A stretch of 64,000 nt of DNA from Nonomuraea gerenzanensis (GTDB taxonomy: Bacteria > Actinomycetota > Actinomycetes > Streptosporangiales > Streptosporangiaceae). The position numbers and the translations under genes are program-made. This document shows positions 17,901 through 25,508 of this stretch, piece after piece (the stretch's first letter is position 1; every line of letters starts with the position of its first letter). Below the pieces are notes generated by a model, which saw nothing but the letters and a program-made list of their open reading frames with translations, was not told the DNA's origin and ran no database searches. Where the stretch lies: positions 8,680,001 through 8,744,000 of the forward strand of contig NZ_CP084058.1 in assembly GCF_020215645.1 (NCBI RefSeq), read 5' to 3'.

Positions 17901-17993
17901 CAGGGTGAGGACCATCCGGGTCCGCGGCCCCTCGCCGATCGTCAGATCCCCTCCGTGCGCCCTGGCGATGTCCCTAGCGATCGGCAGCCCTAG
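14949..17993 (+). CDS. NACHT domain STAND NTPase (NLR-like)
   Basis: A 1014-residue protein with an N-terminal helical region of about 290 residues, beginning ITYRDAVALLGGPTAVSG, followed by a NACHT module. Walker A is GQPGAGKS (Lys331), Walker B is VVMLDGFDEL (Asp398, Asp401, Glu402), and the sensor-like VVTSRTAV comes after it. The next about 250 residues form a winged-helix/helical region (YEFLHATFGEYLVARLL is the typical NACHT-distal block), and the C-terminus is a helical sensor-like domain. Bacterial NACHT proteins include antiphage defence switches and regulators. The N-terminus looks like the actinobacterial NNH7-type helical domain, by memory only. GTG 14949 aligns with that family start. 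The 3' end overlaps the kinase gene by 105 bases. Confidence 0.85.
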   Translation: MRQIITYRDAVALLGGPTAVSGVLDKASSLVLFGVGGIDLFDARAEAVRLGDAFLRGLRAKVKGLSRYDTTQRLTAAHAVIVVTAFLDALGEVDVLRELTPEDQRRITGTEGLGGRLAGLQAPMPGPALPFERLLDELRGHYEAQTRLLVAFLAGLRRWDTWDETTRARLAEGLPARAVRRYEELFHRLVADFPEVASWSDRVDHQATRNEIKSLADGLAGVWDQVARMPAARTPSDRLAALVRANRATLRRPIVSAPRTPNGVIPPLEEGYVSPAYRLLVSAWRHLVTSDDVWDKLPCHSNLDTFLAGHLTLPQATESPLLVLGQPGAGKSVLTRVLAARLPASEFLPLRVELRGVPADGAVLAQIEHGIRAALDEPMSWPEFAAGTGGALPVVMLDGFDELLQATGVNQTDYLERVARFQRDQAEKGRPLAVVVTSRTAVADRARLPDKTFVIRLEPFDDHRIRRWITSWNRSNDGYFRERGLAPLPVDKVLAVRKMAEQPLLLLMLALYDADANALRDLPEDLHEAELYERLLHDFAVREVGKTRPGLAEEDLARAVEDELLHLSITAFAMFNRGLQWIAEPDLDADLRALLPQETQQSEGFRRAVSRAEGVIGGFFFVHTSQALRDEQRLKTYEFLHATFGEYLVARLLVRELADTAGDLASAVSRRRPVRPDDAYLRALLSFAALTVRAPVVDFLRHGLRRTVPHGERLLLRRHLCELFSESLLARPGSPYDAYQPVRAELTALCAVHSANLLLLAVLAADEPLAGTELFRVEQPEHANERWRRIARLWHSQLGRAEWDSLIHTLRVRHSLQGETRTFQVAFDRDPLFDSRDLVFFTWPGSPTVNPARLRAGDLIWMREISFRDDTTLGHLFANLLPYLTEIDTDLSAHPRSPVADLLAVLLSERPEPELFRRALEGAPSRAYLERVLGQLEQHAPLMPGDEVLSLVETAGGDRVTRILRGLARRPDVDGDKVAALLARQGEDHPGPRPLADRQIPSVRPGDVPSDRQP

Positions 17994-19202
17994 CCCGGTG
18001 CCTCCGGTGTCGCGCGAGCGCGTGCGGTCCAGCCGGGTGAACCGCTCGAACACCAGGTCCCGCTTCTCCTCGGGGATCCCCGGCCCGTCGTCGGCCACCT
18101 CCAGCACGGCCTGGTCCTCCGCCCGCCACACCGACACCCACACCGCCGTGTTCCCGTACCGGTCGGCGTTGGACAGCAGGTTCGTCAGGATCCTGGCGAG
18201 CCGCAGCCTGCTGCCCTCCACGCACACCCCCGGCTCCACGTCCAGCGTCACCGGCAGCCGGGCGGCCCGCCTGGCCACCTCCTGCTCCACCAGCTGCCCC
18301 AGATCGATCCGGTCCGTGCCGATCTCCACGCCCGCGTCGAGGCGGGCCATCAGCAGCAGATCCCCGACGATGTCCGACAGCCGCTGGGCGTCGTCCATGG
18401 CCGCCCGCCAGTCCGCCTCCGTCCGCTCGTCGATCCCGGCCTCCAGCCGTACCAGCAGCCCCGCGATGGGTGAGCGCAGCTCGTGCGAGGCGTCGGAGAC
18501 GAACCGGCGGTGCCGTTCGACGGCGTCCTCCAGCCGCTGCAGCGTGTCGTTCACCGTCTCGGCGAGCCCGGCCACCTCGTCCCCGCTGCAGGGCACCTCG
18601 ACCCGCCGGCTGAGGTCCTCGGCGTTGATGCGTTCCAGGCCCAGGCGGATCCGTTCCACGGGAGCCAGCACCCGGCCGACCCCGAACCAGGCGGCCCAGC
18701 CCAGCAGCGCCACCAGCGTGGCGGCGGACCCGTACAGGACGGCGGGCAGGAAGGTCGAGTGCAGCAGGAACGGCTCGCGCACGGCGGCGTAGGCCACGAC
18801 GGGCCCGTAGGCGGTGGCGCGGTTGCTGGTGCCGACCACGACCATGCAGCCCCACGGCCGGCACACCCGGTCGCTGACGCGTGAGTCGCCGCCGGTGGGG
18901 CGGGCGGAGGTGAGCGGCGGCCGGCCGGTGAGGGGGGCGCTGGCCGCCACGACCTGGCCGTTGGCGTCCACGACCTGGAGCATGCTGACGTTGTCCTGGG
19001 GCGGGATGGACCCGGCGAAGCGTTGCCTGTCGACCAGCGTGGTGATCCGGCGGCTGGCCTCGTCGGCCTGCTCCACGAGCTCGGCCCTGGCCCGCACCGG
19101 GTACATGGCCGAGATCGCCGTCACCCCGCCCATGATGACGATGCCGAACGAGACCACCGTCGCGATCGTCGCCCGGGCCCTGATGGAGCGGCCGTGCACC
19201 AT
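17889..19202 (-). CDS. Two-component sensor histidine kinase (orphan)
   Basis: A 437-residue membrane kinase. Two transmembrane segments (about 12-34 and 151-175) flank an extracellular sensor loop with two cysteines (114 and 119). A HAMP region follows, then the dimerisation and phosphoacceptor helix with His240 (DASHELRSPIAGLL), and an ATPase domain with NLLSNADRYG, VADDGPGIP and GGTGLGLPIAR. No response regulator gene lies next to it. The reading frame ends 105 bases inside the convergent NACHT gene, which is an unusually long overlap. The signal sensed is unknown. Confidence 0.9.
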   Translation of the reverse strand: MVHGRSIRARATIATVVSFGIVIMGGVTAISAMYPVRARAELVEQADEASRRITTLVDRQRFAGSIPPQDNVSMLQVVDANGQVVAASAPLTGRPPLTSARPTGGDSRVSDRVCRPWGCMVVVGTSNRATAYGPVVAYAAVREPFLLHSTFLPAVLYGSAATLVALLGWAAWFGVGRVLAPVERIRLGLERINAEDLSRRVEVPCSGDEVAGLAETVNDTLQRLEDAVERHRRFVSDASHELRSPIAGLLVRLEAGIDERTEADWRAAMDDAQRLSDIVGDLLLMARLDAGVEIGTDRIDLGQLVEQEVARRAARLPVTLDVEPGVCVEGSRLRLARILTNLLSNADRYGNTAVWVSVWRAEDQAVLEVADDGPGIPEEKRDLVFERFTRLDRTRSRDTGGTGLGLPIARDIARAHGGDLTIGEGPRTRMVLTLPCQ

Positions 19203-19238
19203 ACGTCCGACTGTGCCACGGAGAGTACAAACCGCAGG

Positions 19239-19718
19239 TCAAATGGGCGTGTGGAAGCGACGGTGCAGGTCGCGCACCTCCTCGGCCAGCTCGGGCACCG
19301 GCCCGTCGACGATCACCCCGGGCGCGATCTCACCGACCGGCAGCGTACGCACGGGCGGCGCGGGCACCCCCAGCTCGCTCAGCCAGCCCGCGAGCTGCGC
19401 CGAGGAGGCGGCGTAGACGATGCGCCCGAGCCCCACCCAGGCGTGCGCGGCGGCGCACATCGGGCAGTGCTCGCCGGAGGTGTAGACCGTGGCGGCGGCC
19501 CGCTCCTCGGGCGTCAGGTGCTCGGCGGACCAGCGGGCCAGGGCGAACTCCGGGTGCCTGGTGCGGTCGCCCGAGGCCACCCGGTTGTGGTCCTCGGCCA
19601 GCACCGCCCCGTCGCCGGAAACCAGCACGGAGCCGAAAGGCTCGTCACCCACCTCCAGCGCCCGCGCTGCCAGTTCGACGCAGCGCCGCAGGTACGGCAG
19701 CTCAGAAGGCTTGATCAC
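19239..19718 (-). CDS. Nucleoside/base deaminase (CMP/dCMP deaminase family)
   Basis: A 159-residue zinc deaminase of the guanine/cytidine deaminase and tRNA-adenosine deaminase superfamily. It has HPEFALARW (zinc His with catalytic Glu), and the second motif is GEHCPMCAAAHAW (two zinc cysteines). The likely reaction is hydrolytic removal of an amino group from a free base or nucleoside. GTG 19718, preceded by GGAG at five bases, is preferred to the upstream frame opening at 19763. A perfect dyad CATGAA-CA-TTCATG lies upstream. Confidence 0.85.
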   Translation of the reverse strand: MIKPSELPYLRRCVELAARALEVGDEPFGSVLVSGDGAVLAEDHNRVASGDRTRHPEFALARWSAEHLTPEERAAATVYTSGEHCPMCAAAHAWVGLGRIVYAASSAQLAGWLSELGVPAPPVRTLPVGEIAPGVIVDGPVPELAEEVRDLHRRFHTPI

Positions 19719-19754
19719 AACAACTCCAACACACGTAACGGCCCGCCGAAAGCG

Positions 19755-19768
19755 CATGAACATTCATG
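19755..19768. promoter_or_regulatory. Dyad CATGAA-CA-TTCATG
   Basis: A perfect six-base inverted repeat with a two-base spacer lies between the divergent deaminase and ABC exporter genes, in an AT-richer stretch. It may be an operator for either gene. No regulator is linked. Confidence 0.35.
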
Positions 19769-19845
19769 TTTGCCCACGTCATGTACATAAATCCCGCCCT
19801 GGGGCCACAGAAAATCGGTTGATCCCACGTATTAGCCTAGAAGGG

Positions 19846-21630
19846 ATGCCTCCCGATACGCACAAACCTCGCCGTCCCCTGCTGTCTTCCAACTCCCTGT
19901 GGCGGATGAAGCCGTATCTCCGCCCCTACGTCGCCAGACTGATCGTCATCTGGCTGACCGCGCTCGTCGGTGTCGGCCTCGTCATCGTGTTCCCCCTCAT
20001 CATCAAGTCCGTCATCGACGGGCCCGTCGAACACGGTGACTCCGGTGCGCTGCTGCCCCTCGGGCTGCTCGCCGTCGGCGTCGGCGCCCTTGAGGCGCTG
20101 CTGATCCTGTTCCGGCGCTACATCCAGGTCAAACCGGTGCTCGGCCTGGAGACCGCCGTCCGTGACGACCTGTACGAGCACCTGCAGCGCCTGCCCATGG
20201 GCTTCCACGGAGACTGGCAGTCCGGGCAGCTCTTATCACGGGCCACGACCGACCTGTCGACGATCCGGCGCTTCCTCGGCTTCGGAGGGCTGTTCCTGGT
20301 CATGAACGTCCTCCAGGTCATCACGGTCACCGTGCTGCTGCTGAACATGTACTGGCCGCTGGGCCTGCTGGTGCTGGCCTCGGTGGTGCCGATCGTGTGG
20401 ACCTCGCAGCGCTTCGAGAAGCGCTACATCAAGATCTCCCGCCAGGTCCAGGACGAGCAGGGCGACCTCGCCACGCTCGTCGAGGAGTCCGCGATCGGCA
20501 TCCGCACCATCAAGGCGTTCGGCCGCCGTCACCACGTCTACGACCGCTACGACGACGCGGCGCTGAAGGTCTACGGCTCCTCGATGGACAAGGTGCGCGT
20601 GTCGGCCAAGTTCTTCTCCTTCCTGGAGATCGTCCCCAACATCACGCTGGCCCTGGTGCTGCTGATCGGCGCGCTGGCGGTCGGGTCCGGCGACCTGACG
20701 CTGGGCGCGCTGATCGCCTTCACCACGCTGATGCTGCAGCTCGTCTGGCCCGTGGCGAGCCTGGGCTACCTGCTGGTCATGGCCCAGGAGGCGATGACCT
20801 CCGCCGACCGGCTCATGGAGGTCATGGACACCGTCCCGGCCATCGAGAGCGGCACCGGCACGATCGAGGAGCCGCGCGGGCACCTGCGCTTCGAGGGCGT
20901 CGGCTTCCGCTTCGCCGACTCCGAGGAGCCGGTGCTGCGTGAGGTCTGGCTGGAGGTCAGGCCGGGCGAGACGGTGGCCGTCGTGGGCGCGACCGGGGCG
21001 GGCAAGACCACGCTGACCGCGCTGGTGCCCCGCCTGATGGACCCCACCTCCGGCCGGGTCACGATCGACGGGCACGACGTACGCGACCTCGACCTGAAGA
21101 CCCTGCGCTCGGTGGTGGCCACCGCGTTCGAGGAGCCCACGCTGTTCTCGATGTCCGTGCGCGAGAACCTCATGCTGGGCCGGCCCGACGCCACCGAGGA
21201 GGAGCTGGCGCAGGCCGTCCAGACCGCGCAGGCCATGTTCGTGCACGATCTGCCGTGGGGCCTCGACACCCGCATCGGCGAGCAGGGCCTGTCCCTGTCG
21301 GGCGGGCAGCGGCAGCGGCTCGCGCTGGCCAGGGCGGTGCTGAGCAAGCCGCGCATCCTCGTGCTCGACGACACGCTGTCGGCGCTCGACGCCGAGACCG
21401 AGGCGCTGGTGGAGGAGGCGCTGCGGCACGTCCTGCGTGACGCGACCGGCATCGTGGTCGCCCATCGCGCCTCCACCGTGCTGCTGGCCGACAAGGTGGC
21501 GCTGCTGCGCGACGGCACGATCACGCACGTCGGGCAGCACCGCGAGCTGCTGGCGCGGGTGCCCGAGTACCGGGAGCTGCTGGCCCAGGACGCCGACTTC
21601 GACGACGCGGCGGAAGGAGCGCTTCGATGA
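19846..21630 (+). CDS. ABC exporter half-transporter with degenerate catalytic site
   Basis: A 594-residue fusion of a six-helix membrane domain and an ATPase domain. Walker A is GATGAGKTT, the signature [14 protein letters not shown] is intact, but Walker B reads ILVLDDTLSALD, with Asp509 where the catalytic glutamate should be. This is the usual sign of the impaired subunit of a heterodimeric multidrug or lipid exporter (BmrC/TM287-like). TATTAG at 19830-19835 suggests a nearly leaderless message. The stop overlaps the next gene by four bases (ATGA). It should pair with that product in the membrane. Confidence 0.9.
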   Translation: MPPDTHKPRRPLLSSNSLWRMKPYLRPYVARLIVIWLTALVGVGLVIVFPLIIKSVIDGPVEHGDSGALLPLGLLAVGVGALEALLILFRRYIQVKPVLGLETAVRDDLYEHLQRLPMGFHGDWQSGQLLSRATTDLSTIRRFLGFGGLFLVMNVLQVITVTVLLLNMYWPLGLLVLASVVPIVWTSQRFEKRYIKISRQVQDEQGDLATLVEESAIGIRTIKAFGRRHHVYDRYDDAALKVYGSSMDKVRVSAKFFSFLEIVPNITLALVLLIGALAVGSGDLTLGALIAFTTLMLQLVWPVASLGYLLVMAQEAMTSADRLMEVMDTVPAIESGTGTIEEPRGHLRFEGVGFRFADSEEPVLREVWLEVRPGETVAVVGATGAGKTTLTALVPRLMDPTSGRVTIDGHDVRDLDLKTLRSVVATAFEEPTLFSMSVRENLMLGRPDATEEELAQAVQTAQAMFVHDLPWGLDTRIGEQGLSLSGGQRQRLALARAVLSKPRILVLDDTLSALDAETEALVEEALRHVLRDATGIVVAHRASTVLLADKVALLRDGTITHVGQHRELLARVPEYRELLAQDADFDDAAEGALR

Positions 21631-23471
21631 CCACGACGGTTCAGGAGAAGAGCGGCTCCTGGCGCGGCGTCGCCTCCGAGGATCAGGACGAGCTGTCGGA
21701 GAAGGTGTCCGTGCTGCTGCGGGCGCGTTCGCGGCGGCTGCTCGGCGACCTGCTCCGGCCGTACAAGAAGAAGATCGCGCTGCTCGTGCTGATCATCGTG
21801 GTCTCCAACGCGGCCGGGCTGTCGATCCCCTACCTGGTCACGGTGGGCATCGACTCGGGCATCCCGCCCATCACGAACGGCTCGGGCGCCGGGATCCTGG
21901 TGACCGTGGTCGGGGCCATCCTGGCCGCGGCGGTCACGCAGGCGCTGACCCGGCAGGCGTTCCTGCGGCTGATGGGCGCGGTCGGCCAGAGCATCCTGCT
22001 GACGTTGCGCAGGAGGGTGTTCGACCACTTCCAGCGGCTGTCGCTGAGCTTCCACGAGCAGTACACCTCGGGCCGGGTGATCTCCCGGCTGACCTCCGAC
22101 ATCGAGGCCATCGCCGAGCTGGTGCAGTCGGGCTTCGACGCGCTGGTCAAGGCCGTGCTGACGCTGGTGGGCACGGCGGTGCTGCTGCTGGTGCTGGACG
22201 TGCACCTGGGCCTGGTGGCGCTGATCCCGATCCCGCTGCTGCTGCTGTTCACCAAGTGGTTCCAGCGGCAGTCGGCCGTGGTCTACCGGCGGACCCGCGA
22301 GACGGTCGCCTTGGTGATCGTTCACTTCGTGGAGTCGATGATCGGCATCCGCGCGGTGCAGGCCTTCCGCAGGGAGCCGCGCAACCAGGAGATCTTCGAG
22401 CAGCTCAACGACGACTACCGGGACGCCAACGCGCGCAGCATGATCCTCGGCGCGACGTTCATGACCGGCGTCAAGCTGATCGGCAACATGACGATCGGCG
22501 CGGTGCTGCTCTACGGCGGCTACCTGGCCCTGCGCGGCGAGGTCTCCCCCGGCGTGCTGGCCGGTTTCATGCTCTACCTGCGCTCGTTCTACGAGCCGAT
22601 GCAGGAGATCAGCCAGTTCTACAACACGCTGCAGTCGGCCGGCGCGGCGCTGGAGAAGCTGTCGGGCGTGCTGGAGGAGGAGCCCGGCGTGCCCGAGCCG
22701 CGCGAGCCGCAGGCGCTGCCGCAGGGCAGGGCCAGGGGCAAGGTGCGCTTCGACGGCGTCGAGTTCGCCTACGTCAAGGAGATGCCGATCCTGCCGCGCC
22801 TGGACCTGACGATCCCGGCTGGGCAGAGCGTGGCGCTGGTCGGCGCGACGGGCGCGGGCAAGACGACGCTGGCCAAGCTGATCTCCCGCTTCTACGACCC
22901 GACGCAGGGGCGCGTGCTGCTCGACGGCGTGGACCTGCGCCGGCTCGACGAGCCGACGCTGCGCCAGGCCGTGGTCATGGTGACGCAGGAGAACTTCCTG
23001 TTCGACGGCACGGTGGCGGACAACATCAGGTTCGGCAAGCCCGACGCCACCGACCGGCAGGTGCGCGAGGCGGCCAAGGCCATCGGCGCGCACGAGTTCA
23101 TCTCGGGCCTGCCGCAGGGCTACGACACCGAGGTGGGCAAGCACGGCGGGCGCATGTCGGCCGGGCAGCGGCAGCTCGTCGCCTTCGCGCGGGCCTTCCT
23201 CGCCGACCCCGCCGTGCTGATCCTCGACGAGGCCACCTCCAGCCTCGACGTGCCGAGCGAGCGGCTGGTGCAGCGGGCGCTGCGCACGATCCTGGCCGAA
23301 CGCACCGCGCTGATCATCGCGCACCGGCTGTCGACTGTGGAGATCGCCGACCGGGTGCTCGTGCTGGACGGCGGCCGCATCGTCGAGGACGGGCCGCCCG
23401 AGCAGCTCATCGCCGCCGCGGGCCGCTTCGCCGGGCTGCACCGGGCGTGGCTGGAGAGCCTCAGCTCCTAG
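21627..23471 (+). CDS. ABC exporter half-transporter, catalytic partner
   Basis: A 614-residue half-transporter. It starts with a soluble stretch (to about residue 45), then six membrane helices, then an ATPase with Walker A GATGAGKTTL, Walker B LILDEATSSLD with the catalytic Glu535, and a non-canonical signature MSAGQ (510-514) in place of LSGGQ. Together with the upstream subunit this gives one canonical site (this Glu with the partner's LSGGQ) and one degenerate site. That arrangement defines asymmetric heterodimeric exporters. Cargo is unknown; drugs, lipids and peptides are possible. Confidence 0.9.
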   Translation: MTTTVQEKSGSWRGVASEDQDELSEKVSVLLRARSRRLLGDLLRPYKKKIALLVLIIVVSNAAGLSIPYLVTVGIDSGIPPITNGSGAGILVTVVGAILAAAVTQALTRQAFLRLMGAVGQSILLTLRRRVFDHFQRLSLSFHEQYTSGRVISRLTSDIEAIAELVQSGFDALVKAVLTLVGTAVLLLVLDVHLGLVALIPIPLLLLFTKWFQRQSAVVYRRTRETVALVIVHFVESMIGIRAVQAFRREPRNQEIFEQLNDDYRDANARSMILGATFMTGVKLIGNMTIGAVLLYGGYLALRGEVSPGVLAGFMLYLRSFYEPMQEISQFYNTLQSAGAALEKLSGVLEEEPGVPEPREPQALPQGRARGKVRFDGVEFAYVKEMPILPRLDLTIPAGQSVALVGATGAGKTTLAKLISRFYDPTQGRVLLDGVDLRRLDEPTLRQAVVMVTQENFLFDGTVADNIRFGKPDATDRQVREAAKAIGAHEFISGLPQGYDTEVGKHGGRMSAGQRQLVAFARAFLADPAVLILDEATSSLDVPSERLVQRALRTILAERTALIIAHRLSTVEIADRVLVLDGGRIVEDGPPEQLIAAAGRFAGLHRAWLESLSS

Positions 23472-23968
23472 GGGTGCTGGTGGGCCGCCGCCATGGCGCC
23501 GGCGTACAGCTCGTACCCGACGAACAGGGCCAGCGGCACGCCCAGCGCGACGAGCAGCCTGCCGGGCAGGCGCGTCCGCTCCGTCTGCGGAGCGGACGCC
23601 CTGTCCGGCGGCCACGCCGGCATGAGCACCGGTTCCGGCTCGGGCTCGTGCTCGGGCTCGGGCTCGGGGTGGCGGGTCGGATACCCGGAGGGGAACCAGG
23701 TCACCCGGTACGCGCCGCAGGCCGGGCAGCAGGCGCTCGACCAGGGCGGCTGCACGGGAACTCCCGAGCTGAGCCAGATGTCGCCCCCGTTGCCGTAGGC
23801 GTCGGAGAGGTGCCTGACGACGAACTCCTCTTCCCAGACGTGCAGGCAGCGCAGGCATTCGAAGGGCCATGTCTCGCAGGTGTCGAACCCGTCCGGCACA
23901 AGGACCACCCCCGGCTTGTCGATCGCCGTGTCACTCCGAGTGTCGGTCCGGTCACGATCTCCCTGCAA
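23468..23968 (-). CDS. Zinc-ribbon protein with C-terminal membrane anchor
   Basis: Up to 166 residues, though the true start is unclear because 23968 is a TTG and GTG 23908 is also possible. The core has FECLRCLHVWEEEFVVRHL, and later CCPACGAYRVTWFPSGYPTRHPE, giving two CxxC pairs that probably bind one zinc. A Pro/Glu-repeat stretch (PEPEPEHEPEPEPE-like) links it to one transmembrane helix near the C-terminus. It is a paralogue of the gene just upstream at 24025. Family and function are unknown to me. Confidence 0.65.
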   Translation of the reverse strand: MQGDRDRTDTRSDTAIDKPGVVLVPDGFDTCETWPFECLRCLHVWEEEFVVRHLSDAYGNGGDIWLSSGVPVQPPWSSACCPACGAYRVTWFPSGYPTRHPEPEPEHEPEPEPVLMPAWPPDRASAPQTERTRLPGRLLVALGVPLALFVGYELYAGAMAAAHQHP

Positions 23969-24024
23969 GACGGGCTCCTGACACCGGTGGTCAGGAAATC
24001 CTTACCGGCAGTCAGGTTACGCCG

Positions 24025-24381
24025 TCAATACAGCGGTTTCGGCACCGGGCTGAACAGCGGTGTCGCGTCCGGCAGGATCGGCTCGGCCGGCGGGATCAGC
24101 TCCGGATGGCGCGCGAGATAGCCGTCCGGGAACGTGGTCACCTGCTGGCAGCCGCACTGCGGGCAGATGGCGCCCGACGACGGCGGCGGCGCGGGCAGCC
24201 CGGCACGCAGCCAGATCACGCCCTCGTTGCCGTGATCATCCTCGCTGTGCCTGACGACGTAGTCCTCCTGCCAGACGTGCCAGCAGCCCCGGCACTCGAA
24301 AGGCACATTTCTCAGTTCTTCTTCCACGGTGAGGCTCACCCCCTGATTCCGAGTGTCCGCCCCCTTCGCGGATCGGCGCAA
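24025..24381 (-). CDS. Zinc-ribbon protein, soluble paralogue
   Basis: Up to 118 residues. The core FECRGCWHVWQEDYVVRH and CPQCGCQQVTTFPDGYLARHPE matches the neighbouring 23468-23968 product almost block for block, but it lacks the acidic linker and membrane helix. The frame opens with TTG at 24381. GTG 24339 (VSLTVEEEL) is a more likely start. The two CxxC motifs suggest one structural zinc. It probably belongs to the same minus-strand run as the DUF202 genes. Confidence 0.65.
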   Translation of the reverse strand: MRRSAKGADTRNQGVSLTVEEELRNVPFECRGCWHVWQEDYVVRHSEDDHGNEGVIWLRAGLPAPPPSSGAICPQCGCQQVTTFPDGYLARHPELIPPAEPILPDATPLFSPVPKPLY

Positions 24382-24387
24382 CCAGGC

Positions 24388-24723
24388 TCACCGGATGGTG
24401 AGGACGAAGGTGAAAGCGCCCGCGACCACGCTCAACGTGCCCAGCCAGGCGAACAGGACGTCCAGCCCGGCGTTCAGCGGCGTGCCGGCGTGCAGCGCGG
24501 CCTGTACCCGCCGGTAACGCAGTCGGGTCCTGATCAGGAGCACGCCGCCGCAGAGCGCGGCCATGGTGAAGCCGACGACGGCGAGCGCGGGCAGGCCGTG
24601 CCGGACCGCGAGCCCGGCCGCGCCGAGCCCGCCGGTGGACAGGGCCACGGCGGTGCGCACCCAGGCCATCCGGGTGCGCTCGCTCTGCAGCCCCTTGTCC
24701 CAGATCTCCTCTTCCGGCGTCAT
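24388..24723 (-). CDS. DUF202 membrane protein (second of pair)
   Basis: A 111-residue protein with three predicted membrane helices. The N-terminal SERTRMAWVRTAVALSTGGL matches the DUF202 (YidH-like) pattern of ERT-W-RT followed by a helix. It starts four bases after the stop of the upstream DUF202 gene, so the two are cotranscribed and may form a complex. Members of this family sit in the plasma membrane, and their function is not established. Confidence 0.8.
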   Translation of the reverse strand: MTPEEEIWDKGLQSERTRMAWVRTAVALSTGGLGAAGLAVRHGLPALAVVGFTMAALCGGVLLIRTRLRYRRVQAALHAGTPLNAGLDVLFAWLGTLSVVAGAFTFVLTIR

Positions 24724-24727
24724 GCGG

Positions 24728-25054
24728 TCACGCGGACAGGATGATCAGGACGAGGGCCACGACGGCCACGGCCGCGACGCCGTACCCGAAGACGGCCGCC
24801 AGTGCGGGCGGCGGGAGCGGCGCCTGCCGGCGCAGCGCGCGCTGGATGTTGCGCCAGCGCGGGTAGGCCATGCCCGCCGCCAGCGCGGAGAGGGTGACCA
24901 GCACGATGGCCAGCCCTGTACGGATCCACGGCACGAACACGTCGGACGGCACCGCCGCCATGGCCACCCCACCCGCGCTGAGCGCCAGCGCCGTGCTCAG
25001 CCAGGTGAGGAAGGTGCGTTCGTTGGCCAAGGTGAAACGCGGGTCGGGTTCCAT
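24728..25054 (-). CDS. DUF202 membrane protein, YidH-like (first of pair)
   Basis: A 108-residue three-helix membrane protein with the DUF202 signature NERTFLTWLSTALALSAGGV near the N-terminus. It is the first gene of a minus-strand run that continues with the second DUF202 gene and probably the two zinc-ribbon genes. Pairs of DUF202 genes are common in bacteria, but no biochemical role is known to me. A short dyad GGGAT-T-ATCCC lies upstream at 25096-25106. Confidence 0.82.
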   Translation of the reverse strand: MEPDPRFTLANERTFLTWLSTALALSAGGVAMAAVPSDVFVPWIRTGLAIVLVTLSALAAGMAYPRWRNIQRALRRQAPLPPPALAAVFGYGVAAVAVVALVLIILSA

Positions 25055-25112
25055 GAGTAAAACGCTAATTCGTACCCATTTCCCCTAGAGAAGCCGGGAT
25101 TATCCCAGCAGG

Positions 25113-25499
25113 TCAGCTACAGGCCTGGGCCACCTTCTCCACGTAGGCGGCGCTCTCCGTGGTGACCTTCTGCACCGCGTCGACAGCGTCGTTGGCGTCC
25201 TGGACGTTGATGCTCGTCAAGGTGCCGGCCATGCTGTCGGTGGCCTCCTTGAGCGTGGTGTTGGCGGCCTGGTCGGCCAGCCCGTTGAGCTTGCCGGCGG
25301 CGTCGTCGATGGCCTTGTCCATGGCCTGGGGGTCGTTGGTGAGCTTGCTGATCTCCGCACCCAGCTCAGTGATGATCTTCGGTGCTTCGAGGCATGCCTG
25401 AGCCTTGTCGATCGTGCTGTTGACCTCGCTGCACCCGGCAGCCAGGACACCTGCGGCGAACAGGGCCAGTGGCAGGAACCGGCTCTTGAGATGTCGCAT
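25113..25499 (-). CDS. Small helical lipoprotein
   Basis: A 128-residue protein with a signal sequence and lipobox VLAAGC, so it should be anchored on the outside of the membrane at Cys23. The mature part is Ala/Asp/Lys-rich and predicted helical (ITELGAEISKLTNDPQAMDK, ANDAVDAVQKVTTESAAY), with two further cysteines that could form a disulfide. No family recognised. It lies between the DUF202 genes and the epoxide hydrolase, all on the minus strand. Confidence 0.75.
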   Translation of the reverse strand: MRHLKSRFLPLALFAAGVLAAGCSEVNSTIDKAQACLEAPKIITELGAEISKLTNDPQAMDKAIDDAAGKLNGLADQAANTTLKEATDSMAGTLTSINVQDANDAVDAVQKVTTESAAYVEKVAQACS

Positions 25500-25508
25500 G
25501 CCTCGACC

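Noticed and set aside
20766..23870. Open frame of over 1000 codons antisense to the ABC exporter
   Set aside because: It is a shadow frame: repetitive His/Gln/Arg-rich text, no motif, while the plus strand carries two complete transporter domains.
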